Made by a program: the position numbers and the translations under genes
Assembly: GCF_001922985.1 (NCBI RefSeq)
Contig: NZ_MRUH01000022.1
Span: 310,001-374,000 of the forward strand
Reading direction: 5' to 3'
Origin: Teredinibacter waterburyi
GTDB lineage: Bacteria; Pseudomonadota; Gammaproteobacteria; Pseudomonadales; Cellvibrionaceae
DNA: 64,000 bases
Part shown: one piece after another, positions 19,241 through 28,699 of the stretch
Layout of the letters: every line of letters starts with the position of its first letter
Numbering within the stretch: position 1 is the first letter of the stretch
The notes under the pieces: generated by a model
What the model saw: only the letters and a program-made list of their open reading frames with translations
What the model was told of the DNA's origin: nothing
Databases searched by the model: none

Positions 19241-19280
19241 CACAGAAAGGCCTTTTCTGTGGGAGATGTAACACCATCTC
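19241..19280 (+). promoter_or_regulatory. Two tandem hairpins in the leader of the K+ channel gene
   Basis: CACAGAAA (19241-19248) pairs with TTTCTGTG (19254-19261) across GGCCT. Immediately after, GAGATG (19263-19268) pairs with CATCTC (19275-19280). They end 32 bases before the channel ATG. Neither has a U tract. Function unknown; a structured 5' UTR or protein-binding sites are possible. Confidence 0.4.
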
Positions 19281-19312
19281 TATGATTTGAATTTTAAGGT
19301 GCTAATTAGCCT

Positions 19313-20191
19313 ATGAGTATTGAGCCACAACCTCAGCCAAGTTCAGAATCGAATGAATTTGCTCCGACCCTGCGATTTAAGCTTTACACCATTATATTTG
19401 GCACCTCGACCCCGGCGGGGAAGCGCTTTGATTTAGTGTTGATCTATCTAATCGTATTTAGTGTGTTAGCGCTGATGCTCGATTCAATTCGCTGGGTATC
19501 GGATTTATACGGCCCGTATATTTTTGCTTTTGAATGGTTATTCACTATTCTATTTACGGCTGAGTATTTGGTCCGAGTCTATTGTTCGCCAAAGCGTTGG
19601 GCCTATGTATTTAGTTTTTATGGGTTGGTAGATTTAATCTCTATTTTGCCAAGCTATGTAAGCCTGTTTGTTCCCGGCGCAAACTTCTTGTTAGCCATTC
19701 GATTGTTGCGAGTCCTTCGAATATTTCGAATTTTAAAACTGGTTCGATATTTAAGTGAAGCGAATGTGCTGATCCGAGCGGTGATGATGTCGCGCCGCAA
19801 AATTTCAATTTTTGCAATGTCGGTTCTAGTGTTAAGTGTGATTTTTGGTTCTTTAATGTACATCGTGGAGGGGCCCGAAAATGGTTTTAGCAGTATTCCG
19901 AAAAGTATTTACTGGACTATCGTTACCATTACTACCGTAGGATATGGGGATATTACTCCGCACACGGTACTCGGACAGATTATCGCGGCGACGGCGATGC
20001 TCACAGGTTATTCAATTTTGGCGGTGCCAACCGGGATTTTCACCGCAGAACTTGCACAGGAAATGCAAAGAGATCGGCGCATACGTAATTGTATTAATTG
20101 TTCCCGCTCTGGTCATGAGGCCGATTCGAAATTCTGCCGTTTTTGCGGTGCAGGGATGGAAGAAAAGTCGACACCCGAATCTAAAGATTAA
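19313..20191 (+). CDS. Voltage-gated-type K+ channel with C-terminal zinc ribbon
   Basis: Six-transmembrane ion channel of 292 residues in the Kv/KvAP style. A charged S4-like helix (IRLLRVLRIFRILKLVRYL, about 128-146) is followed by the pore with the K+ selectivity filter T208-V-G-Y-G-D213. After the last membrane helix the cytoplasmic tail carries a CxxC-x11-CxxC zinc ribbon (Cys260, 263, 275, 278), which is not part of the classic channel. The ribbon may assist tetramer assembly or sense metal or redox state; this is inference. It stands alone, with hairpins in its leader. Confidence 0.88.
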   Translation: MSIEPQPQPSSESNEFAPTLRFKLYTIIFGTSTPAGKRFDLVLIYLIVFSVLALMLDSIRWVSDLYGPYIFAFEWLFTILFTAEYLVRVYCSPKRWAYVFSFYGLVDLISILPSYVSLFVPGANFLLAIRLLRVLRIFRILKLVRYLSEANVLIRAVMMSRRKISIFAMSVLVLSVIFGSLMYIVEGPENGFSSIPKSIYWTIVTITTVGYGDITPHTVLGQIIAATAMLTGYSILAVPTGIFTAELAQEMQRDRRIRNCINCSRSGHEADSKFCRFCGAGMEEKSTPESKD

Positions 20192-20288
20192 AACAAGTGT
20201 ATGAAACACCGACATTTTTCCGCCAAAGGATTATAAACTTCGCTCATTTTCTAAAAATTTAACTAATTATATGCGCGCCAATATTTAG

Positions 20289-20297
20289 GCTATACTT
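20289..20297 (+). promoter_or_regulatory. Candidate sigma-S type -10 element before the GGDEF-EAL gene
   Basis: GCTATACTT at 20289-20297 matches the extended -10 consensus of RpoS-dependent promoters (KCTATACTT). No clear -35 box lies upstream, which is also usual for such promoters. Transcription would begin near 20303, just before the hairpin at 20306-20340. Confidence 0.4.
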
Positions 20298-20305
20298 GTG
20301 CCAGC

Positions 20306-20340
20306 ATCGTTAGCTGAGTTTGGTTTCCCGAACTAACGAT
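20306..20340 (+). promoter_or_regulatory. Long hairpin in the 5' UTR of the GGDEF-EAL gene
   Basis: ATCGTTAG (20306-20313) pairs with CTAACGAT (20333-20340). Inside, TTTGG can pair with CCGAA. The hairpin ends 22 bases before the TTG start. It does not resemble the known c-di-GMP riboswitch consensus. Confidence 0.4.
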
Positions 20341-20362
20341 ATAAATAAATAGGCCGCAAGCT

Positions 20363-22522
20363 TTGAAAGAATTATCGCAGACACAGCTGGCAAGCGTTGC
20401 AAAAATTCAGGTTGCCGAAGTCGCTGAAAATTTAGACCTGCTATCACTTCTCGATGCGATGCGCTCAATAATATTCTATGTCGATCGCGATGCGGTTGTT
20501 GTACATGGAAATATTACGGCGCGTAGATGGGCGCCGAGCCGTTTTGTTATTGGTAGCTTTTTGGTCGACTTAATTCCCGATTGGCGCGATGTGAATCGCT
20601 TGCTAGCTGAGATTGCTATTGTTAGCGAAATGGGTACAGCGTCTTGGGGGCTTGAGTTTTTGGCGAGCACTCATGGCGTAGAGCATTGGTTTAGAGTTGA
20701 TTTAATTCCAACCAAACGAACCGATGCTGATGCCGCCGGTGCCATGATTGTTATTGATGAAATCAGTGAAAGCGTGCGTACTGAATACGCCCTCCAAGAA
20801 AGTGAGGCTCGTTACAAAGCTTTTATAGCCAATAGCTCAGATGCTATTTGGTGCTACAGTATTTCCCCACCTGTCGATATCCGTCAGCCAGCGGATGTTC
20901 AAGTCCAAAAAATAATGTCCACGGCGGTTTTGGCCGAGTGCAATGTTCAGTTAGCAAAATTGTTTGGTGCAAATAAAATTGAGCATGTAGTTGGTGCGCG
21001 TTTGCATCGTTCGCGATCCGTCTCTACCCGTAGAGATGTTGCCAAGTTTGTCGAAAATGGTTATCGACTAGAAGAAACCGAGTTGCAATTGTTAACGTCG
21101 GACGGCAAACGCGGGTGTATGCAAAGCTCAGCAATTGGTGTAGTTGAAAATGGCTTTCTGACGCGAGCGTGGGGGATAACCCGCGATATTACCGAGCGCC
21201 GCAACTATATTGATAAAATGGAGCACCTTGCGAATCACGATGCATTGACGCAGCTACCTAACCGAGAGCTGCTGTATTCAACTATTGAACGCGCTCTTGA
21301 GCGACGTAAAGATGGTCGAGTGATGGCGCTAATGTTAATCGACCTAGATCGCTTTAAGGAAATTAACGATACCCTAGGCCATGTAGCTGGCGATGAGGTT
21401 TTAAAGCAAATTGGGCCCCGCTTAAAATCTGAGTTGAGTGAAATTAAGTCGTTAGTGGCGCGCTTGGGTGGTGACGAATTTGCAGTTTTTTTACCCTCGG
21501 TGAGAAGTGTCCAGCAGGTCGTGATTGCCGGCCATCGTTTATTGGATTGCCTTTGTGATGTGTTTGAATTACAAGGCAGTAAAACCGAAATTTCTGCGAG
21601 TATCGGTATTTCTACTTGTCCGCATCAAGCCGAGGATGTCAGTACTTTGATGCGTTATGCCGATGTGGCTATGTATCATGCCAAGAAAAGTATGAAGGGC
21701 GTGGCGCTTTACGATTCCAATTTTGATCCGCACTCACCAGTTCGGTTAGCGCTTATGGGTGCATTGGGAAAAGCCGTAAGAGAAAACGAATTGTTACTGC
21801 ATTATCAGCCGAAGGTTTCCATGGAACGTCACCATGTATATGGGTTGGAGGCGTTGGTTCGCTGGAATCATTCGCATCTCGGTTTTGTCCCGCCAGAGGA
21901 GTTTATCCCTATTGCTGAGATGTCGAATATGATTTACCCCATGACCTATTGGGTTATGGAAAATGCAATTCGCACGAATGCAGCGCTATACGCTAAGGGT
22001 TATCGCCTTACTATCGCCGTGAATCTTTCGCCGCGTACGGTAACCGACGATCGTTTGCTTACAGATTTATCAAACTTGTTAAAACGGTACCAGCTTCCCA
22101 GTCATTTGTTGGAGTTGGAAATTACTGAGTCGTTAATTTTGTTGGAACCTGACCGCGCTTTCGCAGCACTAAAAAGTATTGGCGATCTTGGTGTGAAGTT
22201 GGCGATAGATGATTTTGGTACTGGGTATTCTTCGCTTGCTTACCTAAAGCGTTTGCCGGTCCAAACGCTGAAAATAGATAAGTCATTTGTGTTGGATATG
22301 CTCGATGATGAGCAGGATGAAATTATCGTCAACTCTACTATTAACCTCGCTCACAACTTGGGGTTAAGCGTTGTGGCAGAGGGAGTGGAATGCGAAGCTG
22401 TATATCAGCGCTTGAGCGATCATCACTGTGATTGCGCTCAGGGCTATCACATCGCTCCACCAATGAACGATTTAGAACTAGAGTCTTGGTTGAAAAACAG
22501 TCGCTGGACCAGTTGCCCATAG
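20363..22522 (+). CDS. PAS-PAS-GGDEF-EAL cyclic di-GMP enzyme
   Basis: Cytoplasmic c-di-GMP turnover protein of 719 residues. Two PAS-like sensor regions (about 25-135 and 145-280) precede a GGDEF domain with an intact GGDEF (369-373) and an EAL domain with an intact E496-A-L. The EAL domain also has DDFGTGYSSLAYLKRLPVQ. The allosteric RxxD inhibition site upstream of GGDEF is not present (ExxS instead). Both activities are thus possible; such dual proteins often act mainly as phosphodiesterases. No membrane segment was seen. The start is TTG without a strong Shine-Dalgarno; the next in-frame ATG lies at about codon 33. Confidence 0.9.
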   Translation: MKELSQTQLASVAKIQVAEVAENLDLLSLLDAMRSIIFYVDRDAVVVHGNITARRWAPSRFVIGSFLVDLIPDWRDVNRLLAEIAIVSEMGTASWGLEFLASTHGVEHWFRVDLIPTKRTDADAAGAMIVIDEISESVRTEYALQESEARYKAFIANSSDAIWCYSISPPVDIRQPADVQVQKIMSTAVLAECNVQLAKLFGANKIEHVVGARLHRSRSVSTRRDVAKFVENGYRLEETELQLLTSDGKRGCMQSSAIGVVENGFLTRAWGITRDITERRNYIDKMEHLANHDALTQLPNRELLYSTIERALERRKDGRVMALMLIDLDRFKEINDTLGHVAGDEVLKQIGPRLKSELSEIKSLVARLGGDEFAVFLPSVRSVQQVVIAGHRLLDCLCDVFELQGSKTEISASIGISTCPHQAEDVSTLMRYADVAMYHAKKSMKGVALYDSNFDPHSPVRLALMGALGKAVRENELLLHYQPKVSMERHHVYGLEALVRWNHSHLGFVPPEEFIPIAEMSNMIYPMTYWVMENAIRTNAALYAKGYRLTIAVNLSPRTVTDDRLLTDLSNLLKRYQLPSHLLELEITESLILLEPDRAFAALKSIGDLGVKLAIDDFGTGYSSLAYLKRLPVQTLKIDKSFVLDMLDDEQDEIIVNSTINLAHNLGLSVVAEGVECEAVYQRLSDHHCDCAQGYHIAPPMNDLELESWLKNSRWTSCP

Positions 22523-22554
22523 TGCACTGGTGGCGGAATTATTCGCCGCGCTTG

Positions 22555-24012
22555 TTACAGTTGGATTTCTTTGCGCAGCTGGCGTACCTCTTTAAGTTCT
22601 TGTTGTATCTTTGCTCGCGTGTGTTGGTCATCACTGGCGACAAGCTTCAGTGCATTTGAAAGCTGTATTTCGGCTTTATCGAACAGAGCGTTAAGCTTGA
22701 AATATTCAGCACGAGCCATATGCACAGCAAATATATTCCCGGCCAACCCTTCTGCCTCTGCCAGCAAATACCATACGTAGTCGTCTTTAGGCCGACGTAA
22801 GACGTGCTCATTTAGTACCTCTTCACACAGCTTGTAGTCGCCCGATAGCATTAGTATTTCGGCCAAGCGAGTATTTAGTGGGTGATGATTCGGATATTTT
22901 TGGCGGTAGCGCTGCAATAGTGCAATTGCGTCTGGGTATTTTTTTTCTGCCGTCAAAATATCGGCTTCTGCGACAACAAAGTAGAGGTTGTCTGGTGATG
23001 ATGCCCGCAGTTGGTCGATTAGCTGCCTAGCTCTGTCGGTTTGATTGTCACGTATAAGTGCCAGCACTAAGCCGTATTGGGCGGCTGCATCTGAGTATTC
23101 GGTGCCCTTGAGTTCATCTTCAAACAGCTGAATTGCCGTTTTATTATTGCGCTCTTGGCGGATGATAGTGCGAGCGCGGACCAGTTCGTATTCCAGCACA
23201 TTTGGCGTTAAACGTCGTGGAAACTCCTGCGCGCGCGCGCGGGAGTCGGCAACTCGCGACTCTGTCACCGGGTGGCTCATTAGAAACTCTGGTGGGCGAC
23301 GTTGAAAGCGTGTAGCGCGCAGCATTTGCTCAAACATTTCCGACATAGCATAGGGGTTCATATCGGCGCGTACTAGTGTCTCCATACCACGACGATCGGC
23401 TTCCTGCTCCATTTGGCGGCTAAAGCGTAATTGTGCGCCAGCCGCGGACGCATTCGTGGCGGCAACGGCGGCAATTCCTGCATCTGCCCCAGCTGTCACG
23501 CCAATCAAGATCGCGGCGAGCATGCCTGCTAGCGTGGGAATCGCCATGTTCTTCTGCTGCTCGACTTGGCGTGCGTAGTGGCGTTGGCTGAGGTGGGCGA
23601 GTTCGTGAGCGACCACCGATGAGAACTGTTCTTCTGTTTGGGCGTAACGGAAAAGCCCTGTGTGAATACCTATAACACCGCCGGGAATGGCAAACGCGTT
23701 CAGTGTAGGGTTCTCGATAACGAGCACGTCGAGGCGGCGGTCATTTAGGTCGCTATAGCGCGCTAAGCGCCTTACCAGCTGCTCGCTGTAGCTTAGAATA
23801 AACGGATCCGATGTTGTTGGTACCTGAGCGCGGTAGATGCGCAGCCACTTTTGGCCTAAATCATACTCTTGCGATGGGGTTATCAGCCCACCGCTGTCGC
23901 CCCCCAAATTTGGAAGCTGTAAATCTCCGCCGAATACGAAGTGAGATAGCGGCAACGCCAGAAATAGAGTTAGCAGCGATTTTTTCAAAGATTGACGAAA
24001 GTATGTAAGCAA
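22555..24012 (-). CDS. bepA: BepA-like periplasmic M48 metalloprotease with TPR repeats
   Basis: Periplasmic protease/chaperone that helps assemble or degrade stalled outer-membrane proteins such as LptD. It has 485 residues: a signal peptide (to about residue 29), an M48 domain with H136-E-L-A-H140 and the distal ligand region EQEADRRGM, and a C-terminal TPR domain (about 285-480). It begins with TTG (24012), with GAGG about 11 bases upstream. It is convergent with the GGDEF-EAL gene (32 bases apart) and divergent from tusA. Confidence 0.88.
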   Translation of the reverse strand: MLTYFRQSLKKSLLTLFLALPLSHFVFGGDLQLPNLGGDSGGLITPSQEYDLGQKWLRIYRAQVPTTSDPFILSYSEQLVRRLARYSDLNDRRLDVLVIENPTLNAFAIPGGVIGIHTGLFRYAQTEEQFSSVVAHELAHLSQRHYARQVEQQKNMAIPTLAGMLAAILIGVTAGADAGIAAVAATNASAAGAQLRFSRQMEQEADRRGMETLVRADMNPYAMSEMFEQMLRATRFQRRPPEFLMSHPVTESRVADSRARAQEFPRRLTPNVLEYELVRARTIIRQERNNKTAIQLFEDELKGTEYSDAAAQYGLVLALIRDNQTDRARQLIDQLRASSPDNLYFVVAEADILTAEKKYPDAIALLQRYRQKYPNHHPLNTRLAEILMLSGDYKLCEEVLNEHVLRRPKDDYVWYLLAEAEGLAGNIFAVHMARAEYFKLNALFDKAEIQLSNALKLVASDDQHTRAKIQQELKEVRQLRKEIQL

Positions 24013-24063
24013 GGGTTAACAACCTCAGGGTATAAAGCGTATAAACAATGGATCTGATGCAGA

Positions 24064-24106
24064 TTGACAGGCAGGCGAGTCGCATTGCATTTATAATGCC
24101 TGCTTG
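24064..24106 (+). promoter_or_regulatory. Possible tusA promoter region with flanking inverted repeat
   Basis: A perfect TATAAT (24092-24097) lies downstream of a perfect TTGACA (24064-24069), but the 22-base spacing is too long for a good sigma-70 promoter. An imperfect 9-bp inverted repeat, CAGGCAGGC (24068-24076) and GCCTGCTTG (24098-24106), brackets the -10 box and could be an operator. The remaining 160 bases to tusA show nothing clear. Confidence 0.25.
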
Positions 24107-24269
24107 TTTGACGTGGCTAGTCTGCGTGAGTTCCTCGGGCCATCCTATTTGCGCAAGGTTATTTTTTCAAACCTTTTGCGAGTAGAGCTTACCGATACAG
24201 TAAAAAATATCATCTGCGGCGGCGTTTCACACAGCAAAACAATACTATAAACCTATTCGAAGAGTTTAA

Positions 24270-24530
24270 ATGTCGGACCTCGGTAATAAGACGATTGAAG
24301 TCATTTCGCCTAGCTTGCTTATAGATGCTCGGGGTTTGGCGTGCCCATTACCCTTATTAAAGGCAAAACAGGGGCTAAATCAGTTAGCGGTAGGCGAGTG
24401 TCTACAACTTTTGGCTACGGATCCCGGTTCAGAGCGAGATATTCACGCCTATATGTCACTATCGGCACACCACCTCGAGAGTTTCAGTATTGACGCTGGA
24501 ACCTATATTTACCTTATCAGGAAAGGATAA
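24270..24530 (+). CDS. tusA: TusA/SirA-family sulfur carrier protein
   Basis: Small sulfurtransferase of the TusA fold; family members relay persulfide sulfur for tRNA thiolation or other sulfur metabolism. It has 86 residues with the defining CPxP motif (C25-P-L-P28) in ARGLACPLPLLKAKQGL. It could be the tRNA 2-thiouridine TusA or a paralogue; the other tus genes are not nearby. It precedes the permease gene by three bases, so the two are probably co-transcribed. Confidence 0.85.
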   Translation: MSDLGNKTIEVISPSLLIDARGLACPLPLLKAKQGLNQLAVGECLQLLATDPGSERDIHAYMSLSAHHLESFSIDAGTYIYLIRKG

Positions 24531-24533
24531 TTT

Positions 24534-25685
24534 ATGATTAGAGTGTTTCAGCGTTGGCTAGAGCGTTACTTTGCCGATGAAGAAGCCGTTCTCGTTGCTG
24601 TGTTGCTAGTGGCGAGTCTTGTAATTGTGTTAACCATGGGTGTGGTGTTGGCGCCGATGATCTCTGCGGTGATTATTGCTTTTTTAATGCAGGGTATGGT
24701 GTTGCGCTTACGCTCTTGGGGGGTACCGCATTTAGTCGCGGTAAGCATTACATTTCTAGTGCTCGCGGGTAGCCTTATTGTTGGCCTTGTCTATATTCTT
24801 CCGGCTTTTTGGCGTCAGTTAATCAATCTACTTAACGAAATGCCGCGCATGCTGCAGCAGGGCCAGCATTTGCTCCTATTGTTGCCAAAGCAGTATCCAA
24901 CGCTGGTGACAGAAACACAGATCACCGAGGTGACCAGTAGTCTACGCAATGAGTTGGCGCAGTTTGGGCAGACCATCGTGTCCTTCTCTTTGGCGCAGTT
25001 GCCGATATTGTTCGCCGTGCTAATTTATCTAGTGTTGGTGCCAATCCTCGTATTCTTCTTTCTCAAAGATGGCGGTCAGATGCTGTCGTGGCTATCGAGT
25101 GTACTACCGCGCGAGCGACCGGTTATGAAGCAAATCTGGCAGGAAATGAATCTGCAGATCGCCAACTATGTACGCGGTAAGGTTATTGAAATTGTGATCG
25201 TCGCAGTGATCTCCAGCGTTGCGTTTAGCCTGCTCGATTTACGTTACGCGTTGTTACTGGGTATCTGTGTCGGCTTATCTGTATTGATTCCTTATATTGG
25301 TGCCGCGGCCGTCACTTTGCCGGTTGCGTTAATTGGGTTTTTTCAGTGGGGCTGGACCAACGAATTTTTTTACGTGATGTTAGTCTATGCAGTGATCCAA
25401 GCCTTAGATGGCAATATTCTGGTGCCTTTATTATTTTCTGAAGCGGTAAAAATGCACCCAGTTGTGATTGTTTTGGCCGTTTTAGTGTTCGGTGGCTTGT
25501 GGGGTTTTTGGGGGGTGTTTTTTGCCATCCCTCTCGCTACGCTCTGTAAAGCAATAATAAATGCTTGGCCAACGGTGGCTAAAGTTTATATAGATGTCGA
25601 TACATTAAGTAGCCCTGATGTTGACCAGGAGACAAATCAAGGCACACAAAAAAAATCTGCCCAAGGCGACGGAGTGAATTCATGA
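24534..25685 (+). CDS. perM: AI-2E-family transporter (PerM-like permease)
   Basis: Inner-membrane protein of 383 residues with about eight membrane segments, of the PerM/YdiK/TqsA superfamily. The C-terminal family core shows LSVLIPYIGAAAV and IQALDGNILVPLLFSEAVKM, typical of this superfamily. Substrate unknown; members export AI-2 or other small molecules or act as Na+/H+ antiporters. The tusA-perM-M16 peptidase order is tight: three bases to tusA and a four-base ATGA overlap with the peptidase. Confidence 0.85.
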   Translation: MIRVFQRWLERYFADEEAVLVAVLLVASLVIVLTMGVVLAPMISAVIIAFLMQGMVLRLRSWGVPHLVAVSITFLVLAGSLIVGLVYILPAFWRQLINLLNEMPRMLQQGQHLLLLLPKQYPTLVTETQITEVTSSLRNELAQFGQTIVSFSLAQLPILFAVLIYLVLVPILVFFFLKDGGQMLSWLSSVLPRERPVMKQIWQEMNLQIANYVRGKVIEIVIVAVISSVAFSLLDLRYALLLGICVGLSVLIPYIGAAAVTLPVALIGFFQWGWTNEFFYVMLVYAVIQALDGNILVPLLFSEAVKMHPVVIVLAVLVFGGLWGFWGVFFAIPLATLCKAIINAWPTVAKVYIDVDTLSSPDVDQETNQGTQKKSAQGDGVNS

Positions 25686-28600
25686 TCCAGCGGCCTAAAA
25701 AAACCGTGCTACTCAACAAGGTTATCTATTCGTGGTTGTTAATTGTTGGCTTGGGTGTTGTCTCGTTGCAGCTGTCGGCCTCGGCTGAGAGCGAACGCTT
25801 AAATGATGTTTCGGGCTCGCAAGTACAAATCGCTAGCCGCGTGTCAGATATTATTAAGCCTGAAACCGACACTCGTCTTTACCGTTCTCTGGAATTGAAA
25901 AATGGGTTAAAGGTGCTGTTGATTTCAGATCCTAAGGCGGAAAAGTCCGCCGCTTCACTGTCGGTATCGGTGGGAAGTGGTGACGACCCCGTTGATCGCA
26001 ATGGCCTTGCACATTTTCTAGAGCATATGTTGTTTCTGGGGACGGAAAAGTATCCCGTTGCGGGAGAGTATCAGGATTTCATCTCCGGCCACGGCGGCTC
26101 ACACAATGCCTATACCAGTATCGATCACACCAACTACTTTTTTGATATCGAAAACCCGTATTTCGATTCGGCACTAGAGCGCTTCGCCCAGTTCTTTATT
26201 GCGCCTTTGTTTGATGAAAAATATGTCGAACGTGAGCGCAATGCGGTGCACTCGGAATATTCCGCGAAATATGCTGACGAGTTTCGGCGCGCACGGGATG
26301 TGTATCGAGAGTTGGTGGCGGAAGCTCACCCTCTGGGTCATTTTTCGGTGGGTAATTTAGATACGCTTGCGTTGGAGGGGCCGCGTAAGCTGCAGGACGA
26401 TTTAAATACGTTTTATACCCGTCACTATAGCGCCAATCGCATGGCGCTAGTGGTGCTTAGTCATCAGAGCCTTGAGTATTTGCAGGAGCGAGTAGTCAGC
26501 GTATTTTCTGCGGTGGCTAGCCGCTCGACCGAAGAGCCCGTAGCTGTAGTCAATTTTATTCCCGAGAGTCAGTTGCCACTGGAAGTTCAGTTGCGGCCGC
26601 GAAAAGAAAAACGTGAGCTTTCGTTTATTTTTCAAGTGCCTGATACCAAGCTCTACTTTCGAGAAAAGCCAACCGCGTACATCGGTTTTTTTCTAGGTCA
26701 CGAAGGTAAGGGCAGCTTGTTGTCATTGCTAAAGTCAAAAGATTGGGCGACTGGATTGTCTGCCGGACGCTATCTTGAGTGGCGTGGTGGGTCAACGTTT
26801 GGAGTTTCGATTGCGCTTACCGAGCAGGGTGAGTCTCATGTAGATGAGATCCAAAGTTTACTGCTTGCAGCAATAGACTTGTTGAAATCTTCTGGTGTCG
26901 ATCGTTGGCGATACGAAGAGCTTGCAAAGCTTGGTCGTCAATCTTTTGCCTACAGCGACGCCCAGCAACCTATTAGTGAGGTGATGCAGTTAGCAAATAA
27001 ACTACAGCGGATACCTGTCCAAGAAATTTTACAGGTAGACCATCTCTACCAAAATTTCGACGCGGAACTTATCCAACGTTATTTGGCGAAACTGAGTCCG
27101 AGCAACATGGTGCGGGTGCAGGTTTCGCCAGCGGCCGTTGTTGATAAAACATCGCGCTACTATCAAACCGAATACAGTGTGCGCCCCTTGTCATTAGCTG
27201 CAAAAACTGTGGTCTCTAAACGATTGGTTGCAGAGCTAAAGCTTCCCAAACGAAATCGATTTATTGCAGAGGACTTTACCCTTTACCCCGCTAAAGTCGT
27301 TGCTGAAAAGGTGGGCGATGCTGAAGCCAAATCTCAGCCTAACGGCGTTGAGATCCCCACGGATTGGGCTGCGGTACCGGTGTTAATAGAGGGTGCTGAG
27401 CGTTTTAAACTCTGGTATCTAAATGATGATGTATTTGAGCTGCCGAAGGGGTTTGTGAAAATCCGCTACTACTTACCAGCCGTTGCGGATTCAGTCGATG
27501 GTGCAGTGCAAGCTAATTTGTACGCTGGGCTTATAACCGAGATGCTTAACGAAGTTTCTTATAGCGCAGCTATGGCGGGATTGAACTTTTCAGTATCGCC
27601 TCACTCACGCGGAATTGATCTCAGCTTTTCGGGTTATAGCGATTCCTTGCCAGCCTTAGTGAAAACAGTTCTCAGTGAAATCAAAAGCTACAACCGCAGT
27701 GCGCGGATTCGTAAAAAAGTACACGCCCAATCATTTGAAACCCTGCGTGATGACCTTTTGCGCGGCTATAAAAACGAACGCTTAAGCACCCCGTATCGCC
27801 GCTTGCTGCGCGTATTGCCAAGCCTTCTTTACAGCCCCTATTGGAGTTCAGATGCTCAGGAAACGGCTACGCTGGTGATGGGGTTGAAGCAGTACGAAGC
27901 GACAGTTGGGGATTTTTTCAGCGGGGCGAGTGCCGAGATGTTTGTGTTTGGTAACTATCGAGAAAAAGACGCGCAACGCCTCGCCAAGCCGGCAAAAAAG
28001 CTGCTTAGCTCTGGGCGTGACGCGCCATCGTTAGTGGCGAATCGGGTTGTCGACCTTAGTCGAGGCGGCCAACGATTTTGGAAGGTATTACCCTCGGAGC
28101 ATAGCGATAGCGGGGTGATTTACTATATTCAAGCTGCGAGCGAAAGCGTCGCTGAAAGTGCGCGTTTAATGTTGCTAGAGCAGATGCTCGCAACACCGGC
28201 CTATACATCACTAAGAACAGAAAAGCAGTTGGGCTACATTGTGTTTGCAGCACTTTACCCAATTCGTGATGTGCAGGGATTAATGTTTGTGGTGCAGTCT
28301 CCTAGTGTCGACGCCAACACTATATATACCGAAGTTGATTCGTTTTTGCTGGGTTACAAGAGTGATGTATTGAATAACTTCGAGCGGGATAAGCTCTCTG
28401 TACTGGCAGGTTTGCGGCAAAAACCAAAGACTCAAGCTGAACGTGCTGGTGAGTTTTGGGATGGGCTGTTAAGGGGGGACACCGACTTCACTCGAAAGCA
28501 GCGACTTATTTCGGCAGTAGAGGGACTTGTCGGCGCTGATTTGACTGAATACTACGGGAAGCTACTTTCGTCGCAAAGCGCACGAGTTATTGTGGCTACA

Positions 28601-28699
28601 GAGCCGCCTTCTGCCGATGCTCTAGTTGGTTCAGCGATTGAGCTTATAGGTACAGATGATCAGCTGAAAAAAGCGTTGCCGAGCTACAAATACCCCTAA
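25682..28699 (+). CDS. Insulinase-family (M16) zinc peptidase, protease III-like
   Basis: Large single-chain M16 peptidase of 1005 residues. After a signal peptide or anchor (about 1-35) comes the inverted zinc motif H111-F-L-E-H115 with the downstream ligand region ERNAVHSEYSAK. A second, inactive M16 half and the C-terminal LRTEKQLGYIVFAALYPI stretch, typical of insulysin and pitrilysin, follow. It is probably periplasmic and degrades small peptides, like E. coli Ptr. It overlaps the permease stop by four bases (ATGA). Confidence 0.9.
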   Translation: MIQRPKKTVLLNKVIYSWLLIVGLGVVSLQLSASAESERLNDVSGSQVQIASRVSDIIKPETDTRLYRSLELKNGLKVLLISDPKAEKSAASLSVSVGSGDDPVDRNGLAHFLEHMLFLGTEKYPVAGEYQDFISGHGGSHNAYTSIDHTNYFFDIENPYFDSALERFAQFFIAPLFDEKYVERERNAVHSEYSAKYADEFRRARDVYRELVAEAHPLGHFSVGNLDTLALEGPRKLQDDLNTFYTRHYSANRMALVVLSHQSLEYLQERVVSVFSAVASRSTEEPVAVVNFIPESQLPLEVQLRPRKEKRELSFIFQVPDTKLYFREKPTAYIGFFLGHEGKGSLLSLLKSKDWATGLSAGRYLEWRGGSTFGVSIALTEQGESHVDEIQSLLLAAIDLLKSSGVDRWRYEELAKLGRQSFAYSDAQQPISEVMQLANKLQRIPVQEILQVDHLYQNFDAELIQRYLAKLSPSNMVRVQVSPAAVVDKTSRYYQTEYSVRPLSLAAKTVVSKRLVAELKLPKRNRFIAEDFTLYPAKVVAEKVGDAEAKSQPNGVEIPTDWAAVPVLIEGAERFKLWYLNDDVFELPKGFVKIRYYLPAVADSVDGAVQANLYAGLITEMLNEVSYSAAMAGLNFSVSPHSRGIDLSFSGYSDSLPALVKTVLSEIKSYNRSARIRKKVHAQSFETLRDDLLRGYKNERLSTPYRRLLRVLPSLLYSPYWSSDAQETATLVMGLKQYEATVGDFFSGASAEMFVFGNYREKDAQRLAKPAKKLLSSGRDAPSLVANRVVDLSRGGQRFWKVLPSEHSDSGVIYYIQAASESVAESARLMLLEQMLATPAYTSLRTEKQLGYIVFAALYPIRDVQGLMFVVQSPSVDANTIYTEVDSFLLGYKSDVLNNFERDKLSVLAGLRQKPKTQAERAGEFWDGLLRGDTDFTRKQRLISAVEGLVGADLTEYYGKLLSSQSARVIVATEPPSADALVGSAIELIGTDDQLKKALPSYKYP

